64,000 bases of DNA from Alviniconcha marisindica (taxonomy: Eukaryota > Mollusca > Gastropoda > Provannidae). The position numbers and the translations under genes are program-made. Positions 22,201 to 33,235 of this stretch are shown one piece after another. The stretch spans positions 112,501-176,500 of the forward strand of contig JABMCL010002815.1 of assembly GCA_018857735.1 (NCBI GenBank), given 5' to 3'. Each line of letters opens with the position of its first letter. The stretch's first letter is position 1. The notes beneath the pieces are model-generated. The model was not told the origin of the DNA and ran no database searches. It saw only the letters and a program-made list of their open reading frames with translations.

Positions 22201-23312
22201 CGTCCTAATGAGCCTGGCGGTTTCTGTGGACGTAAAGCAATACTGAACCATGCTTAGGCATTGGTCACAGATTGTCCCTAATATGTCAACCGACATCCGA
22301 GGACATGAAGCTCTACAACATCATCATCATCAACGCGCTTCACAGAGCTCAGGAGCTGTGTGAAAGCCGAGGTGGCCGTCCTGGGCTCCCGTCCCCAACA
22401 AGCCTACGGTTTCTGTGGACGTAAAGCAACACTCAACCAACCAACCAACCCGCCTTCGATCAGTCTTCAGCCTTCCGACTCTCTCATCAGTGACTTCGTT
22501 AACTGCTGCTGCTGCTGCTGTTGTGTTGCTTAATGTCGTCGGATGTCGGTTAACATATTAGGGACAAACTGAGACCAGTGGCTGAGCATGGTTCAGTATT
22601 GCTTTACCGCGTCCACGGAAACCGTAAGGCTCGTTAGGACGGAAAGCCCAGGACGGCCACCTCGACTTTCAACACAGCTCCTGAGCCCTGACCTGACTGT
22701 CTGTTTTGTTGTCAGTGTGCCATCGGCTCTGACCTCTTCTGATCACCTACCTGCCTTCTGGTGCATCATGTACTGTTCGGCACAGTTGTAGGTGACGTCA
22801 TCGATGACGAACTGGGCAGGATGGTGCTGGCTGAAGGGAGAGGACTTGCCAAAGAAAAACTCGAACTCTTCCCCAGTCGTGGAGTTCTTTCCCTTGTCTG
22901 TAGTGCCCTCGGCACTGGACTCTTTCTTTTCCTTGCTTTTGTCAGATTCTTCCTTTCTCTTGTCTGTTGTGATTTCGGCGCTGGACGATTTCTTTTCCTC
23001 GTCGGCTGTCTTGTTTTCAGCGCACTCGTTCTTTCTCCTGTCTGTTGCGATTTCGGTGGACATCTTCTTTCTCTTATCTGTTGTAATTTTGGTGGACGTT
23101 TTCTTTCTCTTGTCTGTTGTGATTTCGACGGACATTTTCCTTCTCTCGTCTGTTGCGATTTCAGCAGACATTTTCTGTCTCTTGTCTGTTGCAATTTCGG
23201 CGGACATTTTCCTTCTCTTGTCTGTTGCAATTTCGGTGGATTTTTTGTCTGTTGTAATTTCGGCGGACATTAAATTTTTCTTTCCCTTGTCTGTGGTAGT
23301 TTCGGGGAACAT
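18204..23312 (-). CDS. NADAR-domain protein A with Lys/Glu-rich repeat N-terminus
   Basis: Exons (minus): 22751-23312, 19420-19571, 18204-18446; phases 1, 0; 318 residues from the first in-frame ATG (23310-23312). The frame stays open to at least 23414. Another ATG at 23404-23406 starts a different, short frame, so the real N-terminus is uncertain. Residues about 1-145 are about nine imperfect 12-residue repeats (SAEITTDKRKKM type), probably disordered. The NADAR domain follows: [52 protein letters not shown]. Known NADAR (YbiA-like) enzymes cleave N-glycosidic bonds, including ADP-ribose adducts and damaged riboflavin intermediates. The last exon is copied in an 85-bp array. It is divergent from NADAR-B at 26297, with identical exon phases. 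No stop or shift interrupts the exons. Confidence 0.85.
18909..19135 (+). mobile_element. tRNA-headed SINE
   Basis: A tRNA-like head has box A (TTGGCCTAGCGGTAAGGC) and box B (GGTCTCGGCTCAATTCC). It is followed by a body ending TGACAGTGTAGCGATAGGTA. The body end is repeated at about 19245-19285 beyond a CT microsatellite (about 19177-19238). It lies in intron 2 of NADAR-A, in the opposite orientation. Confidence 0.75.
19640..20035. repeat. Minisatellite, about 29/58-bp units
   Basis: Alternating units of ATGTGCACATGGACAAAATT and ACTAATTATGTGGACATAAG. The array lies in intron 1 of NADAR-A. Confidence 0.9.
20134..20295. repeat. Two-copy tandem duplication, about 80 bp
   Basis: TTGACGGTAGCGTCTTTATTCG and the following sequence through GATCACAAATC occur twice in tandem. 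Intronic to NADAR-A. Confidence 0.85.
20515..20691. repeat. Perfect palindrome with 86-nt arms
   Basis: Bases 20515-20600 are the exact reverse complement of 20606-20691, separated by five bases (ATCAC). Each arm contains GAGAGATTACACTTGGTGTG and GCACCGGCTGCACTGAAGCA in opposite directions. Single arms recur at about 21215-21305 and 21640-21725. Confidence 0.95.
20692..22690. repeat. Cluster of a dimeric retroposon-like repeat in larger tandem units
   Basis: At least eight copies of a ~180-bp element: AGCTCAGGAGCTGTGTGAAA, GTCGAGGTGG, then GGTTTCTGTGGACGTAAAGC, a second related half (CTAATATGTCAACCGACATC, CGAGGACATTAAGC), and a TCA-rich tail. They are arranged in larger units of about 400-500 bp together with the palindrome arm. 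A reversed copy lies at about 22526-22690. The two halves share the GTCCCTAAT...GGAC-TAAAGC pattern, so the element looks dimeric. All lie in intron 1 of NADAR-A. Confidence 0.85.
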
Positions 23313-23345
23313 TTTCTTTTTCTTGTCTCTTGTAATTTCAGCAGA
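22890..23345 (-). repeat. 36-bp coding minisatellite in NADAR-A exon 1
   Basis: On the minus strand about ten imperfect 36-bp units encode SAEI(A/T)TDKRRKM-type 12-mers. All length changes keep the reading frame. The left-hand units are more degenerate (CAENKTADEEKKS). Confidence 0.9.
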
Positions 23346-23414
23346 CTCTCTGCCTTTCGGCAGATCTTTTCCTGGCGGCGGCTTTGGGACCCGAGCTTGT
23401 GGACATTTTGGCAA

Positions 23415-25266
23415 GCGGAACGACTGACTGATGCAACTTGACTGAGAGAGATGCTGGTGGCGAAACTATGATCCTTGCGGCGAAACTAATTGAGAGAGAT
23501 GCTGGTGGCGAAACTATGATCCTTGTGGCGAAACTACTTATCCGGGTGGCCTCGAAACTGTGATCTAGGTGGCGTGAAGTGGCAAGTCAGTGGCGAGTTC
23601 AATCTTACGGCTGATCTGGCCACTGAACTTTAATTTGTGGGGCCGGTAGTGTACGTATTGTCAGTACATGACCTGAAATTATAACGGAAAAGAGCGTATT
23701 AAGTACGTATTAAAGCATCGCTGGTTACATAACTGATTACAATGATCATGACTGTCATAATTATGTCACTAGATGAACTGAAATTATAACAATGATAATA
23801 ATCAAAACGACTGGTGATGACTGACTCTGATGATGAGTGGTGGTGGTGGTGGTGGTAGCGTGGTCGTGACGACAGGTGATGTCTCTGATTGATGGTGACT
23901 AGAAGAAGACTGAGAAGAAGAAAGGAAAGATGACGAGGATGGCATCAGTGTGAATTAAAGAGAAGCTATAGACGCCTGAACCTGAACTACTAAAACTGAC
24001 GAACCACACTGCTGCAGATCGTCAGAGCTCAGGAGCTGTGTGAAAGTCGACTGAGGTGGCCGTGCTGGGCTCCCCATCCCTAGTAGTCCTTATGGTGTCT
24101 GTGGACATAAAGCAACATCAGTGGAACAACAGAGCTCAGGAGCTGTGTGAAAGTCGACTGAGGTGGACGTCCTGGGCTCCCCGTCCCTAATAGTCCTTAT
24201 GGTCTCTGTGAACGTAAAGCAACACTGAACGAACAGAGCTCAGGAGCTGTGTGAAAGTCGAGGTGGCCGTCCTGGGCTCCACGTCCCTAATATAGACATA
24301 AAGCAACATTAAACTTGAACTTGCAGAGCGTCAGTCCTCGGGATCAAGACGTAAAAATCGGAGAAGCAACAACGCAACTTGACTCGGTGACCCAGACTGG
24401 TGCATGTGCGAGGAAAGAAAAAAGTTTGTATCCAGACCTGTACTGTGCTGACAGCAACACCAGTGCTTTCCGGATACCGCCTATCACACACGGGCATTGA
24501 ATATTATTCAAATATTAATCAGAGTTCAGGAGCTGTGTGAAGGTCGAGATGGCCGTCCTGGGCTTTCCGTCCTAATGAGCCTTACGGTCTCTGTGAACGT
24601 AAAGCAACACTGAACCGTGCTTATATAGGCATTGGTCACAGTTTGTCCCTAATGCTAATATGTCAACCGACATCCGAGGACACGAAGCTCTACATCATCA
24701 TCATCACCATCAAATATTATTCTGTGCTATCACACCGGTGTTTACGAGGACCATTGTAAGTAAACATGGTGCTTAACGTCCACAGAAAGACCATTGTTCA
24801 GTCGCACTACTACTTCTACTTACTGACTGGTCTGTCAACGGCCGTTATCAAGCTATAATAGGCCTGTCCCGGTGGCCAGCCCCTCTTGACTAAGTTCTGT
24901 TTTAGTCTCTCAGTGACGGATTTTCCACGAACAGATTGAAACTGCCCGGGGATGGGCAAAGACAGTAAACATGTCCATGCACTTCAGTGAGTGGCGGGTC
25001 TTGGCCTACTAGTGCAGAAACTGAGGTGATAAAAAACAAAACAAAAAAACAAAAACAGTTTTGTGTGTGTGTGTATGTGAGAGAGAGAATGAGAGAGAGA
25101 GTGGCGTGCGTGTTTGTGTGCGTGTGTGTGTGTCAGTGCGTGCATGCGTGCGTGTATGTGTGTGTGTGTGTGTGTCAGTGCATGCGTGCGTGTGTGTGTG
25201 TGTGTGTCAGTCAGTGATGGGTGTGTGTGTGTGTGTGTGTCAGTCAGTGATGGGTGTGTGTGTGTC

Positions 25267-25329
<63 letters not shown>

Positions 25330-26230
25330 CAATACTAATACAGTAATAGCTTTTTGTCGTTTTAGTGAATGTTGCTATACGTCCACAGAAACCATCAGCC
25401 TTATTATAATTTGGGACGGGTCGTAAAGTAGGCTAATAGCTATTTTTGTTTTGTTTTTATCTGTCTGTTTGGCGGCTCGAAAAAAAAAAGGTGCTTGCAC
25501 TGAAAATGTACACGGCCTTTGTGTCAGTACCGTCCCGCGATCATAATGCGGGGTTCGGCCGCGTTTGCCAGTTTGATCATATTACACTGAGACATTAACA
25601 AATCAAAAGAGCAAAAATCATTAAGTCTTTATCGTTTTGGTCCCTTCGACTTGTCACGGACAAAACATATTTTGACAGAGTCATTGGCCGTTAATGTCGG
25701 CCGTAGTAAAATAATGACGTTTGTCGGGTGCCTATGGCTATGGTGCTACTTGCACTAGGTAGCTTCTCACCCGAGCGGAAAGGTGATAACAACAAGTCCA
25801 GTCGGCTTACATGGCTTCGGTAGGTCACTGGCAGGCGGGTTCAGTGCCACTACCACTTACTTACCAGCAGATCAGTCCTCGATGTGATTTAGCCTGGAAA
25901 ACACACCAGTCCATCCAGTACAGTCATAAATCTGGACAAGGACTTCGATTTTCTGAAAATGAGTCAAAGTGTTCTTTGTTAGGCGTCACTGGCAACGCCG
26001 CGCACACAGGCGATTGCAAGATCGTGGTGAAATGCACGACAGGATATAATTCGAGGCTATTTATATATGGCAATAGACCGTCCGAACAGACTCTCGTTGC
26101 AACAGTAATCCTGCTAAATCGAAGTTTATCTTACATACTGCCTCTCGGACACATCAGGCCGCCAAGCGTCGTTTCGCCGAACACTTCGTTGGTTTCCACC
26201 ACTTCCGTGAATCGAAAACACCTCTCCACT
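23415..26230. other. Region between the divergent NADAR genes; repeats only
   Basis: Two ~62-bp repeats (GAGAGAGATGCTGGTGGCGA) lie at about 23440-23560. More copies of the GAGCTGTGTGAAAGTCGA retroposon are at about 24025-24310 and 24520-24710. A GT microsatellite covers about 25060-25328. The shared promoter of the divergent pair should be here, but no regulatory site was recognised apart from the TATA motif at 26235. A 151-codon frame at 25811-26266 is probably chance. Confidence 0.6.
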
Positions 26231-26234
26231 CTCG

Positions 26235-26242
26235 GTATAAAT
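26235..26242 (+). promoter_or_regulatory. TATA-box-like motif of NADAR-B
   Basis: TATAAATA lies 16 bases before an ATG at 26251 and about 62 before the ATG at 26297 that opens the NADAR frame. Transcription starting about 30 bases downstream of the TATA would skip the first ATG and favour the second. Confidence 0.4.
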
Positions 26243-26296
26243 AACCCAAAATGGCGACGGCTGTAGCAGACGACGCGAGTAAGACCGTTGTTGAAT

Positions 26297-26496
26297 ATGA
26301 CGCGACAAATCCTGCAAGAAGCGCGACAGAAGTATGAATTTTTCTGGAAGTCGGCCTCCCCTTACAGCCAGTGGTACATGGCTGAGTTCGAGGTGGATGG
26401 GCAAACCTACAACTGTGCTGAGCAATTCATGATGCACCAAAAAGCAGGTATGCTGATATTATTAGTTTCCTGGTTGTTGTTCAAGTTGTGGTGGTG

Positions 26497-26576
<80 letters not shown>

Positions 26577-26777
26577 AGTGTGTGTGAGAGAGAGGAGAGA
26601 GTCAGTGTGTGTGTGTGAGAGAGAGAGAGAGGTGTGGAAGATGAGAGAGAGAGAGAGAGAGGAGAGGGTGTGTGGAGAGAGAGAGAGAAGAGTGTGTGTG
26701 TGTGTGTGTGTGTGTTGTTGTGTGTGTGTGTGTGTGCAGCCATGTTTCAGGGTAAAGTTGTGGATTTTGTTTGTATT

Positions 26778-26844
<67 letters not shown>

Positions 26845-26846
26845 AC

Positions 26847-26918
<72 letters not shown>

Positions 26919-27597
26919 ATATATATATATAAGCATGCATGTATTCAGCCTGACAAGCACACATGCAGAACAGTAGCAGTATCAAACTCGCACAATGTAG
27001 TCTTTGTATGTTTTAGCAGCCTTTATAGTTAATTGTGTTCTAGCTGTTACTGTATTGATATTGTGACCATTATTCAAATATTGGATATTGTTTTGTATTT
27101 GCTATTAGACTGTATTAAAATAGAAGTAAACAGCTGAAAGAAAACAAGAATGAATTAGCCTTATATGTAACTAGCATATATATCCCACCAGAGAAAGCAC
27201 AGTATTTTCTCTGGTGGGGATATATGTACACAACACATAATGATTCTGAACTGTACAAATACCTGCTTCACAAAATGCGTTCTGAGGATACTGTCTTGAG
27301 CTCAAGTAATGAGAATGTGGCATTGTTGTTTCAGTATTTATTTGGTGATGAAGATGGATTTTTCATGTTCTGTTTCAGTGTTGTTTGGTGATGAGGATGC
27401 TGCCAGACAAATTCTGAGCAGCCGGGACCCGAAGTTCCAGAAGAAGATGGGCCGCAAGGTGCAGAACTTTGATGAAGACACATGGAATAAGGAATGCATC
27501 AACATCGTCAAAAAGGCAAACATGGCAAAGGTAATACAATAGCTTATTCTTGCCATAAAATATTCTTCCTCTTTTTTTTTCTGTTGTTGTTTGTATT

Positions 27598-27686
<89 letters not shown>

Positions 27687-27688
27687 AC

Positions 27689-27740
<52 letters not shown>

Positions 27741-27849
27741 ACAACACACCACACACCCCACACACCACCAACCCCCCAACCAACACCATGCCCCTACACC
27801 CCAAACCCAAACCCATTTCTTCTATATTAAACATATCATAAACAGCACC

Positions 27850-27921
<72 letters not shown>

Positions 27922-28507
27922 ACTCATACCCCCACACACCCCACCATCACCACCCCAACCCCCCAAACCTAACCCCCATGCCCCTACACCCCAAACCCTA
28001 AACCCAGTTTCTTCCTCTATTAAGACATGATTCATAAACAGCAAGTCAGGTTTTCATCTCATGTGATCAGTTCAGTCATTTTACCCTCTTGCTCAGTTGC
28101 TGGGTGATTTTTTTTAAATGTCAAGTAACAGTCACTAAGCACATCTGATATAATATATCCGTCTTATTTCTGTGACTATCTCCAGCTTTACACACCCTCC
28201 CATACTCTCTGCTCTGCTTCTGATACTCTCAGCCTCCAGATTTTTGGCACCAGACTCTCCACTGTTGATTCCCGTACCTTTTCCATCTTCAGTCCATCTA
28301 CATGGAATGACCTTCCCCTTCCTCTCTGACAGAAACCGTCTCTGAACTCATTAAGTGTAACCTAAAAATATTTCTTTTCCCAAAACTGTAGATATGCCAT
28401 GTTTTCTGTTCCAAGCTGCTGTCTTCATCCATCTGAAGTCTGTTTGCTGCCCGTTTTAAGTTGTGTAAATTAAGCTTGTATAATCAATATGCTCATGTGT
28501 GCGGGTG

Positions 28508-28541
<34 letters not shown>

Positions 28542-28901
28542 GGTGTGTGTGTGTGGGGGCAGTGTGGGGTGTGGGGGGGGGCCTCTATGTGTGTGCACTT
28601 AAAATAGTCTCTATGGACAAGATTTTGCACTTTATAAATAATTAATTAATTAATTAATTAATTCTGGGATTTTATTTTTCAGTTTGGCCAAAACGAAAAA
28701 CTGAAGGGGATACTATTCTCAACGTACCCCAAAACGCTGGTGGAGGCCAGTCCTGTGGATGCTATCTGGGGTATCGGGTATGCAGAGGACAACCATAAAG
28801 CATGGAATCAGTCAACGTGGAGAGGGAAGAATCTGCTCGGCTTTGCTTTGACTGATGTCAGAAATGAACTCATGAAACAAGAGGGCCTACTAGAGACGTG
28901 A
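26297..28901 (+). CDS. NADAR-domain protein B (YbiA-like N-glycosidase)
   Basis: Three exons: 26297-26447, 27379-27530, 28683-28901, all with GT-AG introns; 173 residues. The start [11 protein letters not shown] is the first ATG in frame; the frame has a stop at 26264-26266. An out-of-frame ATG at 26251 precedes it. The whole protein is one NADAR domain (DUF1768): [77 protein letters not shown] and [15 protein letters not shown]. Known NADAR enzymes hydrolyse N-glycosidic bonds such as ADP-ribose on nucleic acid or riboflavin by-products. Exon 2 is 152 bp in both paralogues, so A and B arose by inverted local duplication. No breaks. Probably cytosolic or nuclear: no signal peptide seen. Confidence 0.92.
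26498..26925. repeat. GT, GA and CA microsatellites in NADAR-B intron 1
   Basis: GT runs (about 26500-26540), GA-rich tracts (about 26540-26690), then CA runs (about 26780-26917), ending in an AT run. The poly-Cys/Val and His/Thr frames are artefacts. Confidence 0.95.
27598..27925. repeat. CA microsatellites in NADAR-B intron 2
   Basis: Two CA blocks (about 27600-27755 and 27850-27922). Each is followed by a duplicated segment ending in CATGCCCCTACACCCCAAAC and a TTTCTTC sequence, at about 27787-27825 and 27977-28018. Confidence 0.95.
28170..28665 (+). mobile_element. 3' end of a non-LTR retrotransposon (LINE)
   Basis: A short frame contains [20 protein letters not shown] followed by DLPLPL, matching the usual C-terminal end of LINE ORF2. 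It is broken by stops soon after. The 3' UTR (TTGCTGCCCGTTTTAAGTTG, then ATAGTCTCTATGGACAAGAT and TTTGCACTTTATAAATAA) ends in an (AATT)n tail. The copy is 5'-truncated and lies in NADAR-B intron 2. A second copy is at about 61810-62080 on minus. Confidence 0.75.
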
Positions 28902-29169
28902 CTGAGTTAAGATTAGTACTGCCATTAGTATATGTGTCTGGTTTTTGTGAAGGTGAATCTTGAGGACCTTTTTAGAGACGTGACTGAGTTAAAGTTAGTC
29001 CTGAAATTTGTACAGGATATTTGAGACAGTGCTTTAATTATGACACAGTCATATTGACTCTGATGATAGGTAGCCTTAGCAGCTACTTACAACTTTATTG
29101 GCAGACCTGTATGCATAACAAGGGTTGTAAAGATTGGACCACTGCTCTTGCAACACACATACATGTATG

Positions 29170-29208
29170 CACGCATGAATGCACACACACACACATGCAT
29201 GCACGCAC

Positions 29209-29300
<92 letters not shown>
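29170..29300. repeat. CA microsatellite downstream of NADAR-B
   Basis: CA dinucleotide run with CATG interruptions. Confidence 0.95.
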
Positions 29301-29511
29301 GGTCAAACAATGTCCGCTTCATAAAATGAGCAGAAGGAAAAAATTTACCTGTGATGAGTGACTTTACTGCTGAATATTGCCTTGCTTGGTGGCACTGGCA
29401 CATTTTGGGCTTTAGCAGAGCTCAAGTCAGGAGCAAGTATTTCATCTACGCTAGGAATTAGATGGTACTATTCATATATAGGCAAAGCTAGCCAATTTTC
29501 TCTTTACTGTA

Positions 29512-29517
29512 AATAAA
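29512..29517 (+). terminator. Candidate polyadenylation signal of NADAR-B
   Basis: AATAAA about 610 bases after the stop codon, just upstream of a T/G-containing stretch. It is a plausible signal, but others may be used. Confidence 0.3.
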
Positions 29518-29924
29518 CATTATTTTTCTCCAGTAAAAACAGTATGTAAAATACACGTGTTGGCAAAATGACAACAGCAACAAAAGAACACAGAGTGGGT
29601 TTTATTTCTTTGTGTGTGTGTGTGTGTGTCTGGTGGTGGTGGTAGTGGTGGTGGTGGTGGTGTTGTTGTTATCATTTTTTGGAATTTTGGATGAATTGGG
29701 TGGGCAGCACATTCACAATTTAACCCCTTCACTGCTGTTGTTCCTGTGTGACGTCTTTTGAGCACTAATTAACTCCCTTGTGTGTTGACCCTTCACTGCT
29801 GTGATGTCTCTCAAAAATAACTAATAAAAGTGTGAAATTTGAAACCCTTAAACCTTGTTTTCTCTTGTGCACTGGCATGTGAAAGAATAAATCCATCTGA
29901 ATGAATAATGATGATGATGATGAA

Positions 29925-30090
29925 ATGATGCTTTATGTCCTCAGATGTCAGTTGACATATTAGGGACAAGTTGTGACCAATGCCGAAGCACGGCGCAATA
30001 AATCTTTACGTCCACGGAAACCAGAAGGCTCATTAGGACGGACAGTCCAGGACGTCCACCTCGACTCACACAGCTCCTGAACCATGTCTG
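29925..30090 (-). mobile_element. Dimeric GAGCTGTGTG retroposon, full copy
   Basis: Reverse orientation of the family clustered at 20.7-22.7 kb. From right to left: GGTTCAGGAGCTGTGTGAG, the GTGGACGTAAAG half, the GTTGACATATTAGGG half, and an ATC/TCA-rich tail at the left end (about 29915-29935). Confidence 0.75.
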
Positions 30091-30139
30091 AATGAATAGC
30101 ATTAAAAGTAGATGTTATGGCACTGGAAAAGATATTGTT

Positions 30140-30308
30140 TGCAGGTGTGTGTGAGTGTGTGTGTGTGTCTGTGTGTGTAGTGTGTGTGTGTGTGTGTGTG
30201 TATGTGTGTGTGTGTGTCTATGTGTGTGTGTGTGTGTGTGTATGTGTGTGTGTCTATGTGTGTGTGTGTGTGTGTGTTGTGTGTGTGTGTGTGTGTGTGT
30301 GTGTTGTG

Positions 30309-30382
<74 letters not shown>

Positions 30383-30425
30383 CTATGTGTGTGTGTGTGT
30401 GTGCTTGTGTGTCAGTGCATGCGTG
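30140..30425. repeat. GT microsatellite
   Basis: GT run interrupted by TCTATG and TTGTG variants. Confidence 0.95.
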
Positions 30426-30669
30426 TGTGCACTTTTCAGCCTGGAAATTTTACAGGCTAGGACAGTGAAGGGGTTAAGGGACAAGACAGCACAGTTAGTA
30501 CAGCATCAGACTGAAAAGCCAGGTGCAATCCTAACATGGGTTTGATTTTTCTCACAGAGTCGGCTTTCAGGGCAGATTTTCTCGCCATATTTATCCAACA
30601 CTGCCCTCCCCCCTCCCCCCCGCACACCCTCCCCCCCCCCCAATCCCAGCCCCTATTATTATTATTATT

Positions 30670-31158
30670 ATTCATAGCTTTTATACAGTGCTATTCTCTG
30701 CTTTCAAGCAGACTCACTGCGCACATGTCACGTGATTCTGAATGAGTGACTGTGTCCTTTTATAGTGCATATTATTAATATCCACAGAAATGGTGTACTG
30801 GTAGCGCTCTTTAGCTGTTTCATGGCTGGTGCCACTTGAAATGTTGCCATGTCGGCGCAAGTTCTGTGTACACCATTTAACCATGCACCAGGTTACAGTG
30901 CCACTTCATTCAAAGCCACATAGGTAGGGTGTAAGTGTGTTTAGCTGTAACCTGCCACTTGCGCTTTTGGCAGAATGACCGGGATCTTTTACATGCTACT
31001 GCGGTAACACAGGGGTGGAACAGATACTGAAATAAGAGTCAGCACAAAAGTTGACCCTGGTGAAGAAATTCTCCCGCTGCTCCTGCCCGCAGGACTTGAA
31101 CCTGGGACCTTTCGATCACGAGTCTGATGCTCTAACCACTGAGCTATCCCCGCTCCCA
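30670..31158 (-). mobile_element. tRNA-headed SINE, copy 1
   Basis: The head at the right end reads, on minus, GATAGCTCAGTGGTTAGAGC (box A) and GGTTCAAGTCC (box B). Acceptor-stem pairing is absent, so it is not a tRNA gene. The body includes AAAGATCCCGGTCATTCTGC and GGTTACAGCTAAACACA, and the 3' part reaches TCTGCTTGAAAGCAGAGAAT. A near-identical copy lies at about 57204-57577 in the same orientation. Confidence 0.8.
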
Positions 31159-31895
31159 AGTGTGCAAGTGCACGCATCAACACCTGTGCACACATTAAAA
31201 ATCCCAAACACTGGCAGCCATACCATTGTTTGGATACTACATGCACTGATAGGAATGGGTAACACTGCTCCTGCAGCTGCTGTGTTTTACCCAGTTAAGG
31301 TTTCCCAAATTTCCTGCATGGGATAAAATAAGCACTGATTTAAAAAATTAAAAAAATTAAAACTTCATCAGCCTGCTGTTTCAGGCAGCATGAGTCTTGG
31401 ATTTGACCCTAGCCTGATCAGTCTTGGTGGCTTAGCACTAGAGTCCATACTGTCGCTTAATTTCTACTAGTCTGGGTGGAAAAAGTGGACCGAACATGTA
31501 ATTCCATCAACTGAAGATAAAAGGTCTGTAATTTTGTAAGAACCATGTGCTTCAGACTGTGCAGGTCAGTAAAAGACCCTTTGGTAGTTGGAAAACAAAG
31601 AATGCTGGGGGAAAGTTTATTCATTTTCACTGTTGCAAAATGGAAAGATAAATGCGTGAATTCCCCACAGCACAAAGATAGGAGAATTTCACCAAAGCAT
31701 TGTATACACTGGTAGGACTAGTACCACTCTGCTCATTTGGCTGCGAACATGTTGCCAAAGTGGCACCATCCGCAAGTGATTTATCAAGTGCGCACACACA
31801 AATACAAGTCATATTTAGCGTGTGTTCTGTTTCTAGAGTTTTTGGTAAGTATTATTGTTAAAACTATAAACACAAACTCGAAATGAGGCAACATT
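31159..31895. other. No gene seen
   Basis: Intergenic between NADAR-B and the dioxygenase. No recognisable element. Confidence 0.4.
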
Positions 31896-31897
31896 AT

Positions 31898-32015
31898 AAT
31901 AATAATAATGTACATTTATCATGTGCTCATCAACGCCCTGAGCGCTCACATGATACATATTAACCTAAATATGATATTCTATACACATGTAGAGCATAGT
32001 CCTACCAAAACAATT
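31898..32015. repeat. (TAA)n-linked dispersed repeat, copy 1
   Basis: TAATAATAATAATG then TTTATCATGTGCTCATCAAC, CCTGAGCGCTCAC, and CCTACCAAAACAATTTA. A close copy lies at about 53828-53985. Confidence 0.8.
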
Positions 32016-33235
32016 TACATAAAGTATTATACAAAAAACAAAAACAAAAAATACAACAACAAAACGCACTGCAAACACACTATTGAAAAATATTTATTAT
32101 ACAAAAAATACAAAAAAACGTTGAAATAATTCTTATCTTCAGCTGCCTTATTGTTGTTGTTTTTTATTTCTTGTTGTTGATGTTGCATTTTCGGTGAGAA
32201 GACTTTTTGTTGTTGTTGTTTAACCTAATGAGATTAAATTAGCACCACGCATGAAAATATTCCTACATTGTAAGCTATTCCTATTTGTCTGTATTCGTAA
32301 TCTGATTATTTTTTATAAATAAATAATTCTCAAATGGTTTGAACTCGTTTGGTGGTCGTTGGGCCGGCCTGAGTGCCAAATAAGCACAGGTCGGAGATAA
32401 ATACGTCTTGTTTGTCTCTGGGGTGCCAAATCAGTCTTTTACTGCGACAGGGACCTCCAGGATGGTGTCAAAGTCAGTGATGTGTGTGAGTGTGTTGGGG
32501 AGGAGTGGCAGCGCTTACAAATTTAGAACTGCTTGCCTGCTTGTCTTATCAATATCACTAATTAAGTTGTTGCCGGTTGTTGTTTTTGTTTGTAGTTGTT
32601 ATTTTACTCAATTATATCACTAATTTTACTTTAGTTCTAGACCGGTCAATAAGATTAAGAATAAGATCAACCGTTGGGGGTGGAAGAAAAATGCCAAATA
32701 CCCAGCGAGTCACTCTGTACAGCTTACAGTTACACTTACAGTCGGTGAGATGAAGGATGAGATCACTGAACCACTGGTAGTGTAGAGGAAAAGTGCTAAA
32801 TACCCAGGGAGTGGAGTAAGAGCACACCAAAGATATTCTACACCTTGGTATGGAATACATCATTGATGTTTGTACCTGAATTGGGCATTGCCAATTAACA
32901 TTTGTTTAAGGCCTCTTTTCTCACAGTCACAGTCACATCTTTGACTTTGACACTGTACACAAGTGTGTCTCGGATAGCAGTAGAACTGTAGAAGATACTA
33001 TGAGTATGAGTATGAACTATGATCTACTCTCTATAGTCTCTAGAGACAAGATGGCTTTGATTTTGGTTTTCACTTCAGGCTCTGAATGCCTAATTAAATG
33101 AGAGATATAATGTATGTCAGTAAAATAAACTTGATAGTGATGATACTGAGATAGTTTCATCTAACTTGTATTAGTTGTAAAGATTTGTTTTTTAATTCAA
33201 AAAATAAACATCAGACTCAAAGCACTGGGCAGCCA
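32016..33235. other. No gene seen
   Basis: AT-rich. Two loosely similar segments (about 32655-32720 and 32745-32830, sharing AAATACCCAG-GAGT) suggest an old duplication. No domain recognised. Confidence 0.4.

Noticed and set aside
25811..26266. A 151-codon frame upstream of NADAR-B
   Set aside because: No domain, low-complexity end, and it overlaps the TATA motif and leader of NADAR-B; most likely chance.
25060..30425. Long open frames of Cys/Val or His/Thr repeats
   Set aside because: They are translations of GT/CA microsatellites; all frames are open and no domain or exon context exists.
31085..31158. A tRNA gene on the minus strand
   Set aside because: Box A and B are present but the acceptor stem does not pair and it continues into a SINE body shared with 57204-57577.
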